This document shows positions 1-10,422 of a stretch of DNA of 64,000 nucleotides, piece after piece. The notes beneath the pieces are model-generated. The model worked only from the letters and a program-made list of their open reading frames with translations, searched no databases and was not told the origin of the DNA. Within the stretch, counting starts at the first letter, position 1; each line of letters begins with the position of its first letter. The position numbers and the translations under genes are program-made. The stretch comes from Brevundimonas albigilva (GTDB lineage: Bacteria; Pseudomonadota; Alphaproteobacteria; Caulobacterales; Caulobacteraceae), in the NCBI RefSeq assembly GCF_023503965.1, contig NZ_CP097298.1:2823501-2887500 (forward strand), given 5' to 3'.

Positions 1-74
1 TAGGCCGAGGCGATGCGGCGCAGCATGGCGCCGTGTTCGGCCAGCAGGGCTTCGAAGGTCTGGTCGCGTCCCAG
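1..74 (-). CDS. Possible ECF-type RNA polymerase sigma factor, N-terminus only (partial)
   Basis: Read leftward, the first codons give a peptide around TFEALLAEHGAMLRRIASAY. This resembles the start of region 2 of alphaproteobacterial ECF sigma factors, where the protein first contacts core polymerase. Only about 25 codons are visible before the window edge, so the family call is an inference from a short match. No ATG, GTG or TTG lies in frame upstream before a stop; the boundary given is a CTG, and an internal ATG at the ATG-CTG-CGC-CGC stretch is an alternative. A frameshift near the start is also possible. The gene is divergent from the small membrane protein that follows. Confidence 0.35.
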   Translation of the reverse strand, partial: MGRDQTFEALLAEHGAMLRRIASA

Positions 75-170
75 CGCGGCGCTCTCCGGAAAAATCGTCG
101 GTCGGGATGAAAGACTCCGATGTCGGCCGAGACTTTCAGGTCAGGCGTCGAAAAACGAGAGGAGTTCGCC

Positions 171-461
171 ATGACCATCCAGAGCGATGTCGAGGACCAA
201 CCGAAGGCCGGCGCGCTGGCGCGGGGAAAAGGGTTCCTGAAGGTGCTGGCCGGCCTGTTGCTGGTCGCCGCCATCGGGGCGTGGGCGTCCCTGGGCATCG
301 GGCTTTATCTGGACGTCCCGCGCGGGACGCGCCTGACCCTGGCCATCGTCGCGGCGGTGGCGACCGAGGCCCTTTTCTGGACCGTGGCGGCCCTGCTGGG
401 CGTGTCGGTGGTCGAGGCGCGCAAGCGCATCTGGCGCAAGATCACCGGCCGCGCAGGCTGA
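171..461 (+). CDS. Small two-TM membrane protein, unknown function
   Basis: This 96-residue protein has two hydrophobic stretches (about residues 21-45 and 53-75) and a basic tail containing [12 protein letters not shown]. That suggests a small inner-membrane protein with its C-terminus in the cytoplasm. The ATG is preceded by GAGAGGA at good spacing; an earlier in-frame ATG at 120 has no ribosome binding site. It lies divergent to the putative sigma factor, so it could belong to that regulon, but nothing in the sequence proves this. Its 3' end overlaps the convergent phosphatase gene by 20 bases. I do not recognise the family. Confidence 0.6.
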   Translation: MTIQSDVEDQPKAGALARGKGFLKVLAGLLLVAAIGAWASLGIGLYLDVPRGTRLTLAIVAAVATEALFWTVAALLGVSVVEARKRIWRKITGRAG

Positions 462-933
462 GCGCCAGGGTCCGGGCCGCGGCCGTCACCTCGGCCCAGG
501 TGACCTCGAAGCCGTCGTCGTCGCCGAAATAGGGGTCGGCCACGGCCTGGCCCTCGCGGCCGGGCACGTGGTCGAGCAGCAGGCTGAGTTCGGCGGCGGC
601 GTCGACGGGGGCCAGGCGGCGCAGGTTGGCCAGATTGTCGTGGTCCAGGGCGACGATGTGGGTGAAGCGGCGGAAGTCCGCCGGCGTCACCTGCCGCGCC
701 TTCAGGCCCGAGATGTCGACCCCGTGCCGCCGCGCCGTCGCCTGCGCCCTCGGGTCCGGCGGCTCGCCCGCGTGCCAGTTCCCGGTCCCGGCGGAATCGA
801 CGATCAGATCGAGCCGGAGGCGCCCGGCGTCCGCACGCAGGGCCCCCTCGGCGAGCGGCGAGCGACAGATGTTGCCGAGGCAGACGAAGAGGATGGAGGG
901 GGTCGGGGGCCGACGATTGAGCGCGGTCGTCAT
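442..933 (-). CDS. Low-molecular-weight protein-tyrosine phosphatase
   Basis: LMW phosphatases remove phosphate from tyrosine through a cysteine-phosphate intermediate. The P-loop CLGNICRSP (C-x5-R-S) sits near residue 18 of 163, and the general-acid loop ADPYFG (D-P-Y) near residue 134. Both are at the family's usual places, so the enzyme should be active. The ATG overlaps the repaired mutL stop as ATGA, which suggests translational coupling to mutL. The substrate is unknown. In other bacteria these enzymes often counter tyrosine kinases of polysaccharide export, but no such kinase is in the window. Confidence 0.88.
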   Translation of the reverse strand: MTTALNRRPPTPSILFVCLGNICRSPLAEGALRADAGRLRLDLIVDSAGTGNWHAGEPPDPRAQATARRHGVDISGLKARQVTPADFRRFTHIVALDHDNLANLRRLAPVDAAAELSLLLDHVPGREGQAVADPYFGDDDGFEVTWAEVTAAARTLALSLRGR

Positions 934-2791
934 CGCCGCCCGAACAGCTTTTCGAGGTCGTGCAGCTTCAGCTCCACATAGGTGGGACGGCCGTGGTTGC
1001 ATTGGCCGGAGTGGGGGTGGCTTCCATCTGGCGGAGCAGGGCGTTCATCTCGGGGGCGGACAGGACGCGGCCCGAGCGGACGCTGCCGTGGCAGGCCATC
1101 GTGCCGCAGATGGCGGCGAGGCGCTCCTTGAGCGACAGGGCCTGGCCGTGTTCGGACAGGTCGTCGGCGATGTCGCGGATCAGGCCCTGCACGTCCGCGT
1201 CGCCCAGCATGGCCGGGGTCTCGCGCACCAGGACGGCGCCGGCGCCGAAGGGTTCGACCACCAGGCCCATCTCGGCCAGTTCGTCGGCGCGCGAGGCGAC
1301 GCGCTCGGCCTCGGCCGGGTCCAGGTCGACCACCTCGGGCGTTAGCAGGGCCTGGCGGGTCACGGCGCCCTCGGCCATCTGGGCCTTCATCCGCTCATAG
1401 ACCAGGCGCTCGTGGGCGGCGTGCTGATCGACGATGACCAGGCCGTCGCGGGTCTGGGCGACGATGTAGTTGGCGTGGAGTTGGCCCCGCGCGGCGCCCA
1501 GCGGGTAGTCGATGGGGTCGAGGGGCGGGTCGTATGGCGTGACTCGTAAGTCATGACTGGTGACGGGGCCGTCCCACGCCGGCTCCACGCGGGCGCTGCG
1601 TTCGTTGAGGCCGGGCAGGACTTGGGCGGCCGCGGCGGGCTGGGACCAGCCGGTCCAGCCGCTGAAACCCTGGGCCGAGGGGCTGCTGGGGCTGTAGGCC
1701 GGGGCGGTCGACGCGCCGCTGCGGGGTTGGAAACTGGACAGGGCGTCGGCGGCGACGGTGGTGGAGGCGCGGTGGCCGGCCGCGTGCAGCGCGTGCCTCA
1801 GGGCCCCGACGATCAGGCCGCGCACCAGGGCCGGATCGCGGAAGCGGACCTCGGCCTTGGCCGGATGCACGTTGACGTCGACGAAGAGCGGATCGATGTC
1901 CAGGAACAGGGCCGCCGCCGGGTGACGGTCCCGCGCCAGGAAGTCGGCGTAGGCGCCGCGCAGGGCCCCTTGCAGCAGGCGGTCCTTCACCGGGCGGCCG
2001 TTGACGAACAGATACTGGTGCGCGGCGTTGCCCCGACTGTAGGTCGGCAGGCCGGCGTAGCCCGACAGGCGCACGCCGTCGCGTTCCTGGTCGATCAGCA
2101 GGGCGTTGGCCTCGAAGTCGCGGCCCAGCAGGGCGGACAGGCGCTTCAGGCGGCCCTCGTCGCCGGGATGTTCGGCCGGCAGGCGCAGGGTGGTCTTGCC
2201 GTCCAGCGAGAGGGTGAAGGCGACGGCCTCGTGCGCCATGGCCTGGCGCTTGATCTCTTCCGAGATGGCCATGGCCTCGGCCCGTTCGGACTTCATGAAC
2301 TTGAGCCGGGCGGGGGTGGCGTAGAACAGGTCGCGCACCTCGACCCGCGCGCCGTGCGGGCCGGGGAAGGCGGCGGGGGCCAGGGGGCGGTGATCGCCGC
2401 CCTCCACGCGAATGGCCCAGGCGTCGCGTTCGTCGCGGGCGCGGGTGGTGATCGACAGGCGGGCGACCGAGCCGATGGAGGGCAGGGCCTCGCCCCGGAA
2501 GCCCAGGGTGTGGATTCGAAGCAGGTCCACGTCGCCGGCGTCGTCGGCCTCGAGCTTCGACGTGGCGTGGCGCTCGACCGCCAGGGGCAGTTCGTCGCGC
2601 GGAATACCCTTGCCGTCGTCGGCGATCAGGATGCGCGACAGGCCGCCGCCGTCGGCCTGGATCTCGATATGGGCGGCGCCGGCGTCCAGGGCGTTCTCGA
2701 CCAGCTCCTTGATGGCGCTGGCCGGCCGCTCGACCACCTCGCCGGCGGCGATGCGGTTGACGGTCTCGGGCGGGAGGCGACGAATGGGCAT
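930..2791 (-). CDS. mutL: DNA mismatch repair protein MutL (one frameshift near the C-terminus)
   Basis: MutL couples mismatch recognition by MutS to strand incision. The N-terminal GHKL ATPase is clear: [12 protein letters not shown], then [17 protein letters not shown] and [12 protein letters not shown]. The C-terminal region carries DQHAAHER, the endonuclease-type metal motif (DQHA-x2-E), and [10 protein letters not shown]. Restoring one base in the G run at 1013-1017 (minus-strand C run) gives a C-terminus with QCNHGRPT, the metal-binding CxHGRP-type motif, and a 620-residue protein ending in LFGRR. As written, the frame ends without this motif. The start was chosen at [20 protein letters not shown], the canonical MutL beginning; an upstream ATG adds 13 unlikely residues. 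Confidence 0.93.
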
Positions 2792-2849
2792 GAGGCGTCG
2801 AAGATAGGGCGCGCGGGGGATTCGCGCCACGGCGGGACGCGCCGGCGCC

Positions 2850-3607
2850 TCACCAGTCCAGGGCGGCGTCGCCGCGCAGGATGGCGTCGGCTTCGGGCGT
2901 GTGCTGGGCGCCCGAGCGGTCGTGGAGGATCAGGGGCGGCAGAAGGCGCAAGGGCGCGCGGCCGGTCTTGACGGCGTGGACCAGGACCCGCTTGGCCGGC
3001 TGGTCGGCGAAGGGGTGGACGGGGCGCACGGCGAAGCCCCCGGCCTTGTCGCCCAGCAGCGACAGCAGGTCGGCCAGCCGATCGGCGCGGTGGATGACGA
3101 CGATGCGCCCCCCTCGCGCACCGCCTTCAGCAGGAAGGCCGTCCAGGCCTGGAGGCCGTCGTCGGCTATCCAGGCGCCGCGCTTGCCCTCGGCCGGGGCG
3201 CGCAGGGTCGCGGCGTCGTCGAAGAAGGGCGGATTGGACACGGCCCAGTCGAACGGCGGCAGGTCCAGGGTGCGAAAGCCGGCGGCGACGTCGCCGGTGC
3301 GAATCGTCGTGCGGTCCTGGACCCCGTTTAGGGCGGCGTTTTCCCGCGCCAGGCCGGCCATCGCGGGGTCGCGCTCCAACCCGGTCAGGGTGACGCCCGG
3401 CCGTCGCGCGGCGAGCGGCATCAGCACGCCGCCCGCGCCGCAGCCCGCCTCCAGCACGCGCTGGCCGGGCAGGGCCGGGACGGCGGCGGCCAGAAGGGCC
3501 GCATCCAGACCCGCGCGGTAGCCGCGCGCGGGTTGGCGCAGGCGCACGCGGCCGTTCAGCAGGCCGTTATCGACGATGTCCGGCGACGCCGGGGCGGGCT
3601 GGTCCAA
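2850..3607 (-). CDS. TrmN6-like tRNA1(Val) N6-adenine methyltransferase family protein (one frameshift)
   Basis: This is a class I SAM methyltransferase of the TrmN6/YfiC type (COG4123), whose characterised members methylate adenine 37 of a valine tRNA. Motif I is LEAGCGAGG (about residues 51-59) and the N6-adenine catalytic motif is SNPPFF (about residue 124). The reading frame breaks in the six-C run at 3108-3113; adding one base continues as [14 protein letters not shown] and ends in LDW, giving 252 residues. The start codon is TTG with AAGGAG nine bases upstream. The substrate is inferred from the family only. The gene is divergent from the polyprenyl synthase. Confidence 0.8.
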
Positions 3608-3731
3608 GCCTCAATCTCCTTGACCCTCAAGGGGCCGACCACCATTGTGCGCCGCATCGCGATCCGGCAAGTCGTCGGCCCGCCTTCGCCTGTCGCGGAC
3701 CACCGCGCGCCCCTGTGAAAGAGTCTCTCCC

Positions 3732-4747
3732 TTGGACGTCGCCATCGCCGCCGCTGCCCGCCCGAAAGGGGACGTCGACGCCCTGGTCCGGCTGGCCCAG
3801 ACCGACATGGCCGCCGTGGACGCCCTGATCCTGGACCGGATGCAATCGGACGTGCCGATCATCCCCAAGCTGGCCGAGCATCTGGTTTCGGCGGGGGCAA
3901 GCGGCTGCGTCCGCTGATCACCGTCGCCGCCGCCCGCGCGACCGGCGCCAGCGACGACATCGACGCGCCCAGGAAGCTGGCCGCCGCTGTCGAGTTCATC
4001 CACACCGCCACCCTGTTGCACGACGACATCGTGGACGCCTCGGAACTGCGCCGCGGCAAAGTGGCGGCGCACCTGATCTGGGGCGCGCCCACCAGCGTCC
4101 TGGTCGGCGACTTCCTGTTCGCCCGCGCCTTCGAGCTGATGGTCGAGACGGATTCGATGCGCGCGCTGGGCATCCTGGCCGAGGCGTCGCGGGTCATCTC
4201 CGAGGGCGAGGTGCTGCAGCTGACGCGGGCGCACGACCTGAACCTGGACCAGGACGTCTATTTGCAGATCATCTCGGCAAAGACCGCCGAACTGTTCGCC
4301 GCCGCGGCCGAGGCGGGCGCGGTCGGGGCGGGGGCCGACGCCGCCGCGGTCAAGGCGCTGCGCGACTACGGCATGGCGCTGGGCATCGCCTTCCAGCTGG
4401 CCGACGACGCGCTGGACTATGGCGCGACGGCCGAGGCCCTGGGCAAGAACGCCGGCGACGACTTCAACGAGGGCAAGGCCACCCTGCCGCTGCTGCTGGG
4501 CGCGGCGCGCACGCGCGGGCGCGAGGCGGCGTTCTGGGAGCGCACCATCACCAAGGGCGAACGCACGCCCGAGGACTTCGGCCGGGCGCGCGAACTGATC
4601 GTCGGATCGGGCGCCATCGGGGCGACGCTGGACCTGGCCGGAGACTACGCCGACCGGGCCAAGGCGGCGGTGTCGGCCCTGCCGGCGTCGGACTGGCGCA
4701 CGGCGCTGGAAGACCTGGCCGACTTCGCGGTGTCGCGCGCGGCTTGA
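3732..4747 (+). CDS. Polyprenyl diphosphate synthase, octaprenyl/decaprenyl type (one frameshift)
   Basis: This all-alpha trans-prenyltransferase extends isoprenoid chains, probably for the ubiquinone side chain. Both aspartate-rich motifs are present: LLHDDIVD (first DDxxD) and LADDALDYG (second), plus GGKRLRP after repair. The frame breaks at the G run 3893-3897; adding one G joins the two parts into 338 residues, the usual size. The start is probably the TTG that begins LDVAIAAAARPK, with AAAGAG upstream, because earlier codons do not resemble the family. Product chain length cannot be read from the sequence. The stop overlaps the next start, implying coupling. Confidence 0.88.
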
Positions 4748-5391
4748 CCGAGGGCGCCCCTTCAACCGACGCGCTGCTGGACCAACAGGTCCGGGACGCA
4801 GACCTGGACCGCTGGCTGTCCAGCCGCCTGGTCTCGGATGCGCGCGCGCGCGCCGACCTGATCGCGCTCCATGCGTTCGAGGCCGAGCTGATGGCCATCC
4901 CGACGCGGGTGACCCAGCCGCTGCTGGCCGAGATGCGCTACACCTGGTGGGCGGAACAGATGGACGGGGTCTTCGCCGGCGTCGCGCGCAAGGGGCACCC
5001 GGTGCTGGAGGCCCTGACCGACATGGTGGCGCGGCGCGGCCTGGACCGGGCGCCGTTCGACGCCCTGATCGAGGCGCACATCGGCCGGGTTCACGGCGAA
5101 CCGCACGACCTGGACGCCTTCTACGTCGGGCCGATGCAGGTCGCGACGCATATCCTGGCGGGGCCAGGCCATGCGGACAAGGCGGTCGGAGCCGGACGGG
5201 TTCGGGGCATGGCGCAGGTGGGCCGGTCGGACGAGGCCAAGGCGGCGCGCGCGGGCGCCAACGCGGCCCTGAAGGGACTGCCGACGGCGGCCTTTCCCGC
5301 CGTGGCGCCCGCAACCCTGATCGGTCAGGACGAGCCCGAGCCGGTCAAGCGGCTGCGCCTGCTCTGGGCCAGCCTGCGGGGACGGATCTAG
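4744..5391 (+). CDS. Squalene/phytoene synthase-like protein, degenerate active site
   Basis: This 215-residue protein has the helical fold signature of the squalene/phytoene synthase family ([15 protein letters not shown], then [14 protein letters not shown]). The aspartate motifs that bind the substrate diphosphates in true synthases are absent: where these carry DDxxD after YAF, this protein has EAELMAI. It is also shorter than catalytic members (about 280-350 residues). It resembles the non-catalytic branch typified by the mitochondrial assembly factor NDUFAF6, so a role as a respiratory complex assembly factor is possible but unproven. It starts with TTG overlapping the upstream stop, so it is probably co-translated with the polyprenyl synthase. 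Confidence 0.7.
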   Translation: MTEGAPSTDALLDQQVRDADLDRWLSSRLVSDARARADLIALHAFEAELMAIPTRVTQPLLAEMRYTWWAEQMDGVFAGVARKGHPVLEALTDMVARRGLDRAPFDALIEAHIGRVHGEPHDLDAFYVGPMQVATHILAGPGHADKAVGAGRVRGMAQVGRSDEAKAARAGANAALKGLPTAAFPAVAPATLIGQDEPEPVKRLRLLWASLRGRI

Positions 5392-6781
5392 GCGTCCCGC
5401 CAGGCCTTGAGGCTGTCCAGCGCCCGCAGGCTCTGCAGCCGCTTCTTGGCCCGGCCCCTTTCCTTCGGGTGGATGCGCTTGCCGTCCTCATCCACCTTGG
5501 GGGCCTCCAGCGGCGGCAGCAGGCCGTAGTTGATGTTCATCGGCTGGAACTTGGAGCCTTCCAGATGCCCGCCGGTGATGTGCTCGACCAGGGCGCCGAT
5601 GGCGGTTTCGGGCGGGGGGCCGACAGGTCGCGACCCAGCGCCTGGGCGGCGGCCAGACGACCGGTCAGCAGGCCCATGGCCGCGCTCTCGACATAGCCCT
5701 CGACCCCCGTGACCTGACCGGCGAAGCGCAGGCGGGGCAGGGCCTTCAGCCGCAGCTGTCGGTCCAGCAGCTTGGGCGAATTCAGGAAGGTGTTGCGGTG
5801 CAGGCCGCCCAGTCGCGCGAACTGGGCGTTCTGCAGGCCCGGGATCATGCGGAAGGTCTCGGCCTGGGCCCCGTGCTTCAGCTTGGTCTGAAAGCCGACC
5901 AGGTTGAACAGGGTGCCCAGCGCATTGTCCTGGCGCAGCTGGACGATGGCGTGCGGCTTTACCTTCGGATCGCGCGGATTGGTCAGGCCGACGGGCTTCA
6001 TCGGGCCGTGGCGCAGGGTCTCGCGGCCGCGTTCGGCCATCACCTCGATGGGCAGGCAGCCGTCGAAATAGGGGACGTTCTCCCAGTCCTTGAACTCGGC
6101 CTTGGGGCCGTCCAGCAGGGCGTCGATGAAGGCCTCGTACTGGGCCTTGTCCATCGGGCAGTTGACGTAGGCGGCGGCGTCCCCGCCCGGGCCTTCCTTG
6201 TCATAGCGCGACTGCCGCCAGGCGATGTCGAAGTCGATCGAATCGGCGTGGACGATGGGGGCGATGGCGTCGAAGAAGGACAGGCTTTCCTCGCCCGTCG
6301 CCTTCAGGATGGCGTCGGCCAGGGCGGGGGAGGTCAGGGGGCCGGTGGCGACGATGACATTGTCCCAGTCCTCCGGCGGCAGGCCGGCGATCTCCTCGCG
6401 GACGATGGTGATCAGGGGGTGGGCTTCGAGACGGGCGGTGACGGCCTGGGAGAAGCCGTCGCGGTCGACGGCCAGGGCGCCGCCGGCGGGCACCTGGTTG
6501 GCGTCGCCCGAGGCCATGATGATCGAGTCCAGGGCGCGCATCTCGGCGTGCAGCAGGCCGACGGCGTTGTATTCCCAGTCGTCCGAACGGAAGGAGTTGG
6601 AGCAGACCAGCTCGGCCAGGCCGTCGGTCTGGTGGGCGTCGGTCTTCACGCCCGGGACGCCGCGCATCTCGTGCAGGATGACGGGCACGCCGGCCTGGGC
6701 GATCTGCCAGGCGGCCTCGGAGCCGGCCAGGCCGCCGCCGATGACGTGGACGGGGGAAACGGAAGCGGGGGAGGAAGTCAT
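5388..6781 (-). CDS. trmFO: TrmFO, folate/FAD-dependent tRNA (uracil-54-C5)-methyltransferase (one frameshift)
   Basis: TrmFO makes ribothymidine at position 54 of tRNA, using methylene-tetrahydrofolate and FADH2. The protein begins with the Rossmann FAD motif [14 protein letters not shown] and contains family blocks such as [30 protein letters not shown] and [18 protein letters not shown]. The frame breaks at the six-G run 5614-5619. With one base restored, the C-terminus continues through [20 protein letters not shown] and ends in LKAWRDA, for 464 residues, matching family length. The stop overlaps that of the convergent synthase-like gene. This enzyme replaces TrmA in lineages such as this one. 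Confidence 0.93.
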
Positions 6782-6824
6782 CGCGGCCTTCTAGCGCCCG
6801 TCTGGCCGCAAGTCATGATCCCCT

Positions 6825-6832
6825 GCTATAGC
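6825..6832 (+). promoter_or_regulatory. Candidate -10 element before the membrane-protein operon
   Basis: GCTATAGC fits the -10 consensus known for Caulobacter housekeeping promoters (GCTANAWC) with one mismatch. It lies 25 bases before the start of the first membrane paralogue. The -35 region is poor, so this is only a candidate. Confidence 0.3.
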
Positions 6833-6857
6833 GCGGGCGGGTTGGGGAGTTCAGGCC

Positions 6858-7646
6858 TTGGGGCAGGCGCGCGACGCATCGGGATGGGGCGGGGTCCTGG
6901 CGCAGGCCGGCGGCGGCCTGGTGCGCGGCCGGCGCGAGGCGCCGGGCGCCGTCGTGCTGTCGGCGCTGGCCTGGAGCGCCTGGCCCTTCCTGCCGACGGG
7001 CGTCGCCGCCGTGGCGGCCGCGCTCTGCACCCTCGTGCTGGCGGGCGCCCTGGCGCGCATCGCCGTCTCGAACGACGTCGCCGGCGCGCGAACGCTGGGC
7101 CTGGGGCCGGCGGGGCTGCAGTTCGGGGCGACCGAGATGCGGCTGCTGGCGGGCTTCGCCCTGTGCGGGGTGTTCATGGCCATGATCCTGTCGGTGGCGG
7201 CGCTGGCCCTGCTGGCGCTTTACGGCCTGGCCGGTCTGGACGCCGAGGCGATCCGGGCGCGCGACTGGGCGGGCGTCGGCGCGCCGTGGAAGCTGGCGCT
7301 GCTGGGCGCGATCACCGCCGCGGCCCTGTACGCCGTCGTCGCCCTGGCCGCGCGCCTGTCGCTGTTCGTCCCGGCCACGGCGGCCGAGGGACGCATCGTG
7401 TCATTGCAGGTCATGGGCTTGACCAAACGCGGATTCTGGCCGCTGCTGGGCGGAGTGATCGTGACGGCGGCGCCCAAGCTGGCGCTGGTCGTGGGCTGGG
7501 GGCTGGGCGTGCTGAGGGGCGAGGCGGGCTGGATCGTCTGGGCGGTCGTGGTGAACGGCGTCCAGGCGCCGCTGACCCTGGCCTTCCTCGGCGCGGCCTA
7601 TCGCCAGCTCGTTTCGATTTCGCCGCGGGAGAACGCGCATGGCTGA
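6858..7646 (+). CDS. Polytopic membrane protein, paralogue 1 of 3
   Basis: This 262-residue protein has about six hydrophobic segments and no signal peptide. Near residue 170 it carries a block also seen in the next two genes: ARLSLFVPAT, then EGRIV, then a stretch ending TKRGFWPLLGG. This pattern is reminiscent of bacterial GPDPase-membrane-domain or YciC-like proteins, but I cannot assign the family with certainty. The start is TTG with GGGGAG eight bases upstream. Its last eight bases overlap the start of paralogue 2, so the genes are almost certainly an operon. No catalytic motif is visible. Confidence 0.65.
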   Translation: MGQARDASGWGGVLAQAGGGLVRGRREAPGAVVLSALAWSAWPFLPTGVAAVAAALCTLVLAGALARIAVSNDVAGARTLGLGPAGLQFGATEMRLLAGFALCGVFMAMILSVAALALLALYGLAGLDAEAIRARDWAGVGAPWKLALLGAITAAALYAVVALAARLSLFVPATAAEGRIVSLQVMGLTKRGFWPLLGGVIVTAAPKLALVVGWGLGVLRGEAGWIVWAVVVNGVQAPLTLAFLGAAYRQLVSISPRENAHG

Positions 7647-8552
7647 GACCTTTTCCATCGGCGAGGCCCCTGGCTGCGCCCGTGCGCGTGATCCGGCGCC
7701 ATCCGCTGGCGGTGTTTGTCTGGGGCCTGACGATGGTGGTCTTCAGCCTGGTGCTGTCGGGCCTGATCTTCGGGTCGCTGGCCGACCTGCCCTTGACGGC
7801 CGACGGAAGCGCCGAGGCGTCGCCCGAGTTGCTAGGGCGGATGATGGCCCTCCAGGGCGTGTCGATGCTGGCCAATCTCGGCCAACTCGCCCTCAGCGTG
7901 ATCATCTGGACCGCGACGATGCGGGCGGCCCTGAGGATAGGCCGCCCCGACCGGTATTTCTTCATGCGCGCCGGCATGGATGAACTGCGGGTGGGCGTGG
8001 TGGGCATCGCCCTGTTCGTCGGCGCCTACATCGCCGTGATCGTCCTGGTGCTGCTGGGCGTGGCCATCGGCGCGGTGGCGTGGCAGGCGAACGAGGCGCT
8101 GGCGGTCGTGCTGGGCTTCGTCATGGTCCTGGGGCTGATCGCGGCGGTGATCTACGCCATGGGCGCTGTCGCTGATCGCGCCGGCGACGCTGATCCTGGA
8201 ACGGTTCGCCTTCGTGGAGGGCTGGACCCTGGCCAAGGGGCGGATGGGATCGCTGCTGGGCCTGCTGGTCTGCACCTGGCTGATCTACATGGCGATGTAT
8301 TTCGTCATCGCCTTCCTGGCGATCCTGGGATTCTTCGCCAGCGGCGTCTTCGCCCATATGCAGGCGGCGGGCGACGCCCTGACGTTCCGCGACCTGATGC
8401 CGTCGCCAGGCGTCTTGGCGGGCCTGGTGGTCCTGCTGCTGGGGCCGGGGGCCTTCCTCTACGGGGCGGTGATGACCTTACTGTGCGCGCCCTTCGCCTC
8501 GGCCTGTCGACAATTGCTCGATGGTTCGCCGCAAGGTGCGCTAGAAGCGTGA
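7639..8552 (+). CDS. Polytopic membrane protein, paralogue 2 of 3 (several frameshifts)
   Basis: Joined across shifts, this gives about 305 residues with around six membrane spans and the shared block (SLIAPATLILERF followed by EGWTLAKGRMGSLLG). The N-terminus reads MAETFSIGEAP, then PVRVIRRHPLAVFVWGLTM after two single-C losses at 7667-7670 and 7679-7681. A third shift lies near 8161-8166, where the frame moves from YAMG to SLIAPATL. Because the repaired product is coherent from end to end, sequencing error is more likely than decay. Function is unknown; it is probably part of the same membrane complex or pathway as its two paralogues. Confidence 0.55.
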
Positions 8553-8574
8553 CGAGTCGTTCCGGAGCCCGTCG

Positions 8575-9452
8575 ATGAGTTTTTCCGCCACCGAAGCCGC
8601 ATTCGAAGGTTTCCGCGTCGTCCGCCGCAAACCCGTCGTGGTGCTGCTGTGGGGGGCGGTCTATCGGCGATGTTTCTGGCGATGTTCGGCGTGGGCGCCG
8701 GCTCGTTCGCGCGGATCATGGCTCTGGCTCAGGCGGTGGAGCAGTCGGCCGAGCCGTCGATGGAGGACGTGCGCCAGCTGGGCATGGCCTATGCCGGCAT
8801 GAGCTGGCTGATTCCGGTGGGCCTGGTCGTCGGCGCGGTGCTCAGCGCGGCGGTCGCCCGGTCGGTGCTGAGGCCCGCCCAGGACGCTTGGGGCTATCTG
8901 CGGCTGGGCAAGGACGAGCTGCGGGTGGTGGCGGTCAGCGTCGTGATCAGCCTGCTGTTCGGGCTGTCCGGCGCGGTCGGCTTCGTCGTGATCGGCATGA
9001 TCGGCGGGGCGGGCGCCGCCTCGGGCCAGGCCGTCCTGTTCCTGATCGCCCTGCTGCTGGGCCTGGCGCTCGCCGCCGGGCTGATCTGGCTGGCCGTGCG
9101 GCTGAGCCTGGCCGTGCCGATGACCCTGGATCAGGGCCGGATCGTCATCTTCGAGTCCTTCAAGGCCACGCGCGGCCGGTTCTGGCCGCTGCTGGGGATG
9201 AGCGTGATCGTCTTCATCATGACCATGGTGGTCAGCCTGCTGGGATCCATCGTCGCCATGCCGATCACCCTGATGACCGGCGGCCTGAACAGCCTGGCGG
9301 CCTTCGACGGCGCGTCGGCGGCGGAGATGCTGCAGCAGTCGTGGGTGGCCATCATCAGCTGGTCGGTGATCAACGCCATCCTGTCGGCGCTGCAGCTGGC
9401 GGTGCTCTATGCGCCGTTCTCGGCGGCTTGGCAGGGCCTGCGCGACGGCTGA
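8575..9452 (+). CDS. Polytopic membrane protein, paralogue 3 of 3 (one frameshift)
   Basis: After adding one G to the six-G run at 8651-8656, the protein is 292 residues with about six membrane segments. It runs from MSFSATEAAFEGFRVVRRKP through LLWGGGLSAMFLAMFGVG. The shared block is the clearest of the three: AVRLSLAVPMTLDQGRIVIF followed by KATRGRFWPLLGMS. The C-terminus ends in FSAAWQGLRDG. It sits 22 bases after paralogue 2 and 31 bases before the CPBP protease, so the four genes form one transcription unit. Tandem amplification of one ancestral gene is the simplest origin. Confidence 0.6.
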
Positions 9453-9483
9453 GGCGCGTCGCTCGACGGAAAGGACCAGGGAC

Positions 9484-10422
9484 ATGGCCGGCATCGAGCT
9501 TTATGCGCCGCGTCGGGCGCGACATCGCCGCACCTGGACGGCCGCCGCCCTGGTGCTGGCGATCGTCTTCATCGCCGTGGGTCAGACCCTGGCCTTCGTG
9601 CCGGGGATGCTGCTGGGGCTGATGACGCCCGACGGCGCGGATGTGGGCTGGCTGGGCACGGCCTGGACGCTGGCGGGCTTCGCCTTCATCGCCCTGATCG
9701 TGATCGGCTGGGTGACGCTGTTCGAGCGGCGGAGCCTGGCGACCATCGGCTTCAACGGCTCGGGCCTGAAGCGCTTCGCGCGCGGCTACGCCATCGGGCT
9801 GGCCTTCCTGGTAGGCGTGGTTGGGATCATCGCGGCCCTGGGCGGCTATCGCATCGAGGGGGGCGGCGTGTTCTCCGGGCCTTCGGCCGCCGCAGGGCTG
9901 GTTCCCATCCTGGTGCTGATGGCGGGCTTCGTCATCCAGGGCTCCACCGAGGAGATCGTCACGCGCGGCTGGCTGATGCAGGTCATCGCCTCGCGACACG
10001 GCCTGGCGTGGGGCGTTGGGCTGAGCTCGGCGCTGTTCGGCCTGTTGCACGCGGCCAACATCGATCCGTCGCCGGCCCTGGCCATGGGGGTGACCAACGT
10101 CACCCTGTTCGGGGTCTTCATCGGCCTGTACGCCGCGCGCGAGGGGTCGCTGTGGGGCGTCTGCGGGTTGGCACGCGGCCTGGAACTGGCTGCTGGGGCT
10201 GGGGTTCGGGCTGGAGGTCTCGGGCCAGGTGATCGACGCCCCGCCGCTGGTGGTCGACCTGGCGACGCGGCCGGAACTGCCGTGGTGGATGACCGGCGCC
10301 GCCTTCGGACCCGAGGGCAGCGTGGTCGTCACGGTCGTGCTGCTGGTCGGCTCGATCGTCCTGGCCGTGCGCGGCCGCAGCCGCGATCATGGGGTGATCG
10401 CGGAACCGACCGAGCCGTCGGC

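Noticed and set aside
1553..2971. Long plus-strand open frame opposite mutL
   Set aside because: It is antisense to a certain gene and has the low-complexity composition expected of a GC-rich shadow frame.
5798..8578. Very long plus-strand open frame of over 900 codons
   Set aside because: Its first part is the antisense shadow of trmFO with Gly/Ala/Asp-rich sequence and no domain; only its end coincides with membrane paralogue 2.
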